IMG/VR virus record: IMGVR_UViG_3300036770_004139
Location: 1-26,636 of that record
Length of the DNA stretch: 26,636 nt
DNA from: a virus
Strand: one strand, 5' to 3'
Part shown: in pieces, positions 21,714 to 26,636 of the stretch
Position numbering within the stretch: position 1 is the stretch's first letter
How the letters are laid out: each line of letters starts with the position of its first letter
The notes under the pieces: model-generated
Seen by the model: only the letters and a program-made list of their open reading frames with translations
Databases searched by the model: none
Told to the model about the DNA's origin: nothing
Made by a program: the position numbers and the translations under genes

Positions 21714-24205
21714 GATTTTACACTAATGTTCAGTTAATTGGAAATCAATTTTTAGTTCGTGGAGTAGAAAATGGTAAAAGATTTGAAACAAGAGATGAGT
21801 TTTTTCCTACTCTCTTTGTAAAAACTAAAAAGGATTCTAAGTATAGAACATTGAGTGGAGAAGCAGTAGAACCAATTAATCCTGGAACTGTAAGGGATTG
21901 TCGTGAGTTTTATAAAAAATACGATGAGGTTGATGGGTTTGAAATTTATGGAAATGATCGTTACATCTATCAATACATCTCAGAAAAATATCCAGAAGAT
22001 GAAATCAAGTTTGATATCAGTAAAATCAAACTGGTAACTTTGGATATTGAGGTTGCTTCTGAATCTGGATTCCCTGATGTTGAATCCTGCTCGGAAGAAA
22101 TTCTTGCAATTACAATCCAAGATTATTCTACAAAGAAAATCATCACTTGGGGAGCAAAATCATTTAACAATACTCGCAGTGATGTAACATATCATCATTG
22201 TCCAAGTGAGTATGAACTTTTAAACAACTTCATTCATTATTGGATGGTGGATGTTCCAGATGTAATTACTGGATGGAATATTCAATTTTATGATATTCCC
22301 TATATCTGCAAAAGACTAAATCGTGTTCTTGGCGAAAAACTGATGAAACGAATGTCTAATTGGGGACTTGTGACTGAAGGCGAGATCTTTATTAACGGAA
22401 GAAAGCATACTACTTTTGATGTGGGTGGATTGACTCAACTAGACTACTTAGATCTCTATAAGAAGTTTACTTATAAGGCACAAGAATCCTATCGTCTTGA
22501 TTATATTGCTGAAGTTGAACTAGGACAGAAAAAACTTGATCACTCTGAGTTTGATACCTTTAAAGATTTCTACACTCAAGGTTGGCAAAAGTTTATTGAA
22601 TACAACATCGTTGACGTGGAACTTGTTGACCGATTAGAAGACAAGATGAAACTGATTGAACTTGCCTTAACAATGGCATATGACGCAAAAGTCAACTACG
22701 CAGATGTATTCTATCAAGTTCGTATGTGGGATAATATTATTTACAATTATCTCAAAAAAAGAGATATTGTAATTCCACCAAAGAATAAATCTCAAAAGAA
22801 TGAGAAGTATGCTGGTGCTTATGTAAAAGAACCAAAGCCAGGTAAGTATGATTGGGTTGTTAACTTTGACTTAAACTCACTGTATCCTCACTTGATTATG
22901 GAGTTTAACATCAGCCCAGAAACTCTTGTTGATGAAAAGCATCCTACAATCACTGTGGATAAAATACTCAATCAGGAACTTACTTTTGAGATGTATAGTG
23001 ATTATGCTGTCTGTGCGAATGGTGCAATGTTCCGCAAAGATGTTCGTGGATTTCTTCCCGAACTGATGGAAAAGATGTATCAAGATCGTGTCATCTTTAA
23101 AAATAAGATGATTGAAGCAAAGAAACAATATGAAAAGAAAAAGACAAAAGAACTTGAGAAGGAAATTGCCCGATGCAATAATATCCAAATGGCAAAAAAG
23201 ATTTCCTTGAACTCTGCTTATGGTGCGATTGGCAATCAGTATTTTCGGTATTACAAACTTGAAAATGCTGAAGCAATTACTTTAAGTGGACAAGTTGCAA
23301 TTCGTTGGATTGAAAGTAAGATGAATGCTTACTTAAATAAACTTCTTAAAACAGAGGATATTGATTATGTTATTGCTTCAGATACTGATTCCATTTATCT
23401 TAATATGGGTCCTTTGGTTGAAACTGTATACAAGGGAAGAGAGAAAACTACTCAGAGCGTTGTTTCGTTCCTTGATAAGATCTGTAAAGTGGAACTTGAA
23501 AAGTATATTGAAGGTTGCTACCAAGAATTGGCTTCGTATGTAAATGCCTATGATCAGAAAATGCAGATGAAACGGGAGAATATTGCCGACCGTGGAATTT
23601 GGACTGCCAAGAAACGATACATTCTGAATGTCTGGGATAGTGAAGGTGTTCGTTATGAAGAACCTAAACTCAAGATGATGGGTATTGAAGCAGTTAAATC
23701 TTCTACACCTGCACCTTGTCGCAAGATGATTAAGGATGCTCTTAAGTTGATGATGAGTGGAACTGAGAATGAAGTCATTGACTTTATTGAAAACTCACGA
23801 AAGCAATTTAAGCAACTTCCACCAGAACAGATTGCATTCCCAAGAACGGCATCTGACGTTCAAAAATATCAATCATCTTCATCAATTTATGCAAAGGGAA
23901 CACCAGTTCATATTCGTGGAGCACTTCTCTTCAATCATTATATAAAAGAAAAAAAACTTACTAATAAATATTCACTTATTAATAATGGTGAAAAGGTAAA
24001 GTTCATTTATTTAAAAAAACCAAATAGCATACACGAGAATATTATTTCTTTTATTCAAGAGTTTCCAAAAGAACTTAACCTTGACAAATATATTGATTAT
24101 GATTTACAATTTGAGAAAAGTTTTGTAGAACCACTCAGGGCAATTCTTGATGCGATTGGGTGGAGTGTAGAAAAAACTGTAAACCTTGATTCCTTTTTTA
24201 CCTGA
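21710..24205 (+). CDS. 43: DNA polymerase gp43, family B
   Basis: The replicative polymerase with 3'-5' proofreading. 831 residues (T4: 898). Exonuclease motifs: Exo I LDIEVASE (Asp112, Glu114), Exo II ITGWNIQFYDIPYI near 184-197, Exo III YNIVDVELVD near 299-308. Polymerase motifs: A DLNSLYP (387-393), B KKISLNSAYG (496-505), C SDTDSIYL (DTDS 558-561), and KKRYIL in the thumb region. All catalytic acids are present. The C-terminal end VNLDSFFT resembles the clamp-binding tail of T4-like polymerases. No intein or split was seen. The stop overlaps the uvsX start by one base (TGATG). Confidence 0.97.
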   Translation: MRFYTNVQLIGNQFLVRGVENGKRFETRDEFFPTLFVKTKKDSKYRTLSGEAVEPINPGTVRDCREFYKKYDEVDGFEIYGNDRYIYQYISEKYPEDEIKFDISKIKLVTLDIEVASESGFPDVESCSEEILAITIQDYSTKKIITWGAKSFNNTRSDVTYHHCPSEYELLNNFIHYWMVDVPDVITGWNIQFYDIPYICKRLNRVLGEKLMKRMSNWGLVTEGEIFINGRKHTTFDVGGLTQLDYLDLYKKFTYKAQESYRLDYIAEVELGQKKLDHSEFDTFKDFYTQGWQKFIEYNIVDVELVDRLEDKMKLIELALTMAYDAKVNYADVFYQVRMWDNIIYNYLKKRDIVIPPKNKSQKNEKYAGAYVKEPKPGKYDWVVNFDLNSLYPHLIMEFNISPETLVDEKHPTITVDKILNQELTFEMYSDYAVCANGAMFRKDVRGFLPELMEKMYQDRVIFKNKMIEAKKQYEKKKTKELEKEIARCNNIQMAKKISLNSAYGAIGNQYFRYYKLENAEAITLSGQVAIRWIESKMNAYLNKLLKTEDIDYVIASDTDSIYLNMGPLVETVYKGREKTTQSVVSFLDKICKVELEKYIEGCYQELASYVNAYDQKMQMKRENIADRGIWTAKKRYILNVWDSEGVRYEEPKLKMMGIEAVKSSTPAPCRKMIKDALKLMMSGTENEVIDFIENSRKQFKQLPPEQIAFPRTASDVQKYQSSSSIYAKGTPVHIRGALLFNHYIKEKKLTNKYSLINNGEKVKFIYLKKPNSIHENIISFIQEFPKELNLDKYIDYDLQFEKSFVEPLRAILDAIGWSVEKTVNLDSFFT

Positions 24206-25212
24206 TGGATTTTCTTAAAGATATTGTAAAAGAAATCGGTGATGACTTTACGAAGTTAGCATCTGATATTGATGAAACAGAAACTTATGTTGATACGGGT
24301 TCATACGTTTTTAATGCACTGGTTTCAGGTAGTATTTTTGGTGGTGTATCTGGGAATAAGATTACTGCTATTGCTGGAGAGTCTTCTACTGGAAAGACTT
24401 TTTTCTCTCTCGCAGTGGTTAAGAACTTTCTTAATACTCATCCCGATGGTTACTGTCTCTACTTTGACACTGAGGCTGCTATCACTAAATCACTTTTAGA
24501 AAGTCGTGGAGTTGATACAACCAGAACTGTTGTTGTGAATGTTGTTACGATTGAAGATTTTCGTGGCAAAGCACTTAAGGCAGTTGATATGTACTTAAAA
24601 AAACCTGTAGAAGAACGCAAACCTTGTATTTTTGTATTAGACTCATTAGGTATGCTTTCCACGGAGAAAGAAATTACTGACGCACTCAACGACAAACAAG
24701 TTCGTGATATGACCAAATCTCAACTGGTCAAAGGTGCGTTTCGAATGTTAACTCTCAAATTAGGTCAAGCAAATGTTCCACTCATTGTCACAAATCATAC
24801 ATACGATGTCATCGGAGCTTATGTACCAACGAAAGAAATGGGAGGAGGTTCTGGACTCAAATACGCAGCCTCTACGATCATTTATCTCAGCAAGAAAAAA
24901 GAAAAGGATGGAACGGAAGTGGTCGGAAATATTATCAAGGCTAAGACTGCTAAATCGCGTTTAAGCAAAGAAAATAAAGATGTTGAAATCCGTTTGTATT
25001 ATGATGAGCGCGGCCTTGATCGATATTATGGTCTTCTTGAACTTGGTGAGATTGGTGGACTTTGGAAGAATGTCGCAGGACGTTATGAAATTGATGGTAA
25101 GAAAATTTATGCAAAACAAATTCTTGCAAATCCTGAAGAATATTTCACTGAAGAAGTGATGCAAAAATTAGACGAAATCGCACGTAAGGAATTTAGTTAT
25201 GGAGAAAGTTGA
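24205..25212 (+). CDS. uvsX: RecA-like recombinase UvsX
   Basis: Strand-exchange protein that drives recombination-dependent replication and repair with UvsY and gp32. 335 residues, somewhat shorter than T4 UvsX (about 390). Motifs: Walker A GESSTGKT (58-65), the catalytic-Glu region YFDTEAAI near 92-99, Walker B IFVLDSLGML near 141-150, and loop-2 region with VTNHTYDVIGAYVPTKEMGGGSGLKYAAS, the typical RecA/UvsX DNA-binding segment. Directly downstream of gp43 and overlapping gp41 by 14 nt. Confidence 0.96.
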   Translation: MDFLKDIVKEIGDDFTKLASDIDETETYVDTGSYVFNALVSGSIFGGVSGNKITAIAGESSTGKTFFSLAVVKNFLNTHPDGYCLYFDTEAAITKSLLESRGVDTTRTVVVNVVTIEDFRGKALKAVDMYLKKPVEERKPCIFVLDSLGMLSTEKEITDALNDKQVRDMTKSQLVKGAFRMLTLKLGQANVPLIVTNHTYDVIGAYVPTKEMGGGSGLKYAASTIIYLSKKKEKDGTEVVGNIIKAKTAKSRLSKENKDVEIRLYYDERGLDRYYGLLELGEIGGLWKNVAGRYEIDGKKIYAKQILANPEEYFTEEVMQKLDEIARKEFSYGES

Positions 25213-26575
25213 GTTTCTAATTCTTAGAAACCTGTTGTTTAATGAAGAATTTACAAGAAAAGTTATTCCATTTATTAAATCCGAATACTTTGAAGATCTA
25301 AACCAGAAGATTGTATTTGAGGAAATATTAAAATTCATTCAAGAATACAACGAACTTGCAACAAAAGAGGTTCTTTGTATTGAAGTTGAAAAACGTCAAG
25401 ATATTAACGATACTTCTTTTAAAGAAATTACACATTTAATTGAATGTCTTGAGGATATTCCTGCAGAATTCAATTGGTTAGTTGATACTACAGAAAAATG
25501 GTGTCGTGACCGTGCCATTTATCTTGCCCTGATGGAATCAATTCATATTGCAGATGGGAAGAATGAAAAAAAGAATAGGGACAGTATTCCGTCTATTCTT
25601 TCTGATGCTCTTGCCGTATCTTTTGATACTCATATTGGGCACGATTACTTATTAGATTACGAACAACGTTATGAATCTTATCATAGAAAAGAGGAAAAAA
25701 TTGAATTTGATCTTGAATATTTTAATAAAATCACGAAAGGTGGTCTTCCTAACAAAACTCTTAATATCGCTCTTGCTGGTACGGGTGTCGGGAAGTCTTT
25801 ATTTATGTGCCACGTGGCTAGCTCCGTCTTGCTCCAAGGACGGAACGTTCTGTACATTACGCTGGAAATGGCAGAAGAACGAATTGCTGAAAGAATTGAT
25901 GCAAATCTCTTGAATGTTCCCATTCAACAATTGAATGAACTACCAAAACAGATGTTTGAGAACAAAGTCACTAATCTTGCAAAGAAAACACAAGGAACGT
26001 TGATTATTAAAGAGTATCCAACCGCATCTGCCCATAGTGGACACTTTAAGTCTCTGCTGAACGAACTTGCACTTAAGAAATCATTTAGACCTGATATTAT
26101 TTTTATTGATTACCTTAATATTTGTGCTTCCAGTAGGTATAGGGGAAACAGTAATATCAATTCTTATACATTTATCAAAGCAATTGCTGAGGAACTTAGG
26201 GGACTTGCCGTTGAGTTTAATGTCCCAATTGTCTCCGCTACTCAGACCACTCGTTCAGGTTATGGTTCTTCTGATGTTGAACTTACTGATACTTCTGAGT
26301 CCTTTGGACTTCCTGCTACTGCTGATCTTATGTTTGCCCTTATTAGCACTGAAGAGTTGGAGGGACTCGGACAGATTTTAGTCAAACAACTGAAAAATCG
26401 TTATAATGATCCAACCATTCATAAACGATTTGTGATTGGTATTGATCGTGCCAAAATGAGACTTTATGATTGCGAACAGTCTGCACAAGACGACATTCTT
26501 GACAATGGTAAAGAAGAAGAGTATGATAATGAAGAAAAGAAACCTAAAAAATCATTTGAGGGATTTAAGTTTTGA
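25199..26575 (+). CDS. 41: Replicative helicase gp41, DnaB-like
   Basis: The hexameric 5'-3' helicase that binds primase gp61 to form the primosome. 458 residues, near T4 gp41 (475). The N-terminal 150 residues form the helical collar; the RecA-like motor domain has Walker A GTGVGKS (194-200), the downstream Glu in YITLEMAEERI, Walker B IIFIDYLNIC, and the SATQTTRSGYG segment of DnaB motif H3. An AAGGA at 25186-25190 is a good ribosome site within the end of uvsX. C-terminal tail is acidic then lysine-rich. Confidence 0.95.
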   Translation: MEKVEFLILRNLLFNEEFTRKVIPFIKSEYFEDLNQKIVFEEILKFIQEYNELATKEVLCIEVEKRQDINDTSFKEITHLIECLEDIPAEFNWLVDTTEKWCRDRAIYLALMESIHIADGKNEKKNRDSIPSILSDALAVSFDTHIGHDYLLDYEQRYESYHRKEEKIEFDLEYFNKITKGGLPNKTLNIALAGTGVGKSLFMCHVASSVLLQGRNVLYITLEMAEERIAERIDANLLNVPIQQLNELPKQMFENKVTNLAKKTQGTLIIKEYPTASAHSGHFKSLLNELALKKSFRPDIIFIDYLNICASSRYRGNSNINSYTFIKAIAEELRGLAVEFNVPIVSATQTTRSGYGSSDVELTDTSESFGLPATADLMFALISTEELEGLGQILVKQLKNRYNDPTIHKRFVIGIDRAKMRLYDCEQSAQDDILDNGKEEEYDNEEKKPKKSFEGFKF

Positions 26576-26636
26576 TTAGTATTAATAAAGAAATTCTTCC
26601 TGATGGATCTACTAAATTTACTATGACTGAAAGCAA
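26572..26636 (+). CDS. Start of a gene cut by the window end
   Basis: An open frame from a TTG overlapping the gp41 stop runs to the window edge: ISINKEILPDGSTKFTMTES. A GAGGGA ribosome-like site lies at 26558-26563, 8 nt upstream. The alternative is a start at the in-frame ATG near 26623. Too short to identify. Confidence 0.35.
   Translation, partial: MISINKEILPDGSTKFTMTES

Overview
This window is a contiguous block of the conserved core of a T4-like marine myovirus (Straboviridae-type gene content), most likely a cyanophage infecting Prochlorococcus or Synechococcus. The evidence is the T4 core order (20-67-21-22-23, uvsY-uvsW-55-47-46, 45-44-62-regA, 43-uvsX-41) combined with genes typical of marine cyanomyoviruses: a CobS-like MoxR ATPase, an Hsp20 small heat-shock protein and a DUF3110-like protein of cyanobacterial type. 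The DNA is AT-rich, all genes I can support are on the + strand, and genes are packed with 1-14 nt overlaps. No tRNA, insertion sequence, integrase or CRISPR array was seen. The window has no gene-free stretch longer than about 105 bases.

Layout. (1) 1-5513: head module with portal gp20 (5' end missing), gp67-like core protein, an unrecognised beta-rich protein, gp21 protease, gp22 scaffold and gp23 major capsid protein, closed by a strong terminator at 5537-5560. (2) 5580-8476: gp3-like tail protein, UvsY, UvsW and a small Sm-like protein. (3) 8528-12085: a consensus sigma70-type promoter, then late sigma factor gp55, gp47, a DUF3110-like protein and gp46. (4) 12100-16517: an accessory block with a small basic protein, a CobT-like VWA protein carrying an HExxH motif, a DUF3293-like protein with a T4-style capsid-targeting N terminus, a small unknown, and the CobS-like ATPase. 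(5) 16501-20791: a perfect sigma70 promoter, a DUF3310-like protein, clamp gp45, an unrecognised conserved phage protein, clamp loader gp44, a Dam-type methylase, gp62 and RegA, closed by a terminator. (6) 20832-21332: hsp20 on its own. (7) 21328-26636: a compact terminator/promoter, a second Sm-like protein, polymerase gp43, UvsX, helicase gp41 and the start of another gene.

How it works together. gp43 with gp45/44/62 and gp41 forms the replisome. UvsX, UvsY, UvsW and gp46/47 do recombination-dependent replication and repair. gp55, working with the clamp, should direct late transcription from TATAAATA-like boxes. Such boxes lie before most head genes and also before the DUF3293-like gene. 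Three sigma70-type promoters with exact 17-bp spacers start the gp55, gp45 and gp43 groups, which suggests host polymerase reads these early or middle.

The most interesting points are the CobT/CobS-like pair, the probable packaged internal protein inside the replication region, a pair of paralogous Sm-like proteins on either side of the replication genes, and a late-box-to-terminator unit with no ORF that could make a short RNA of about 60 nt. Names rest on motif reading and gene order only. No database search was possible.
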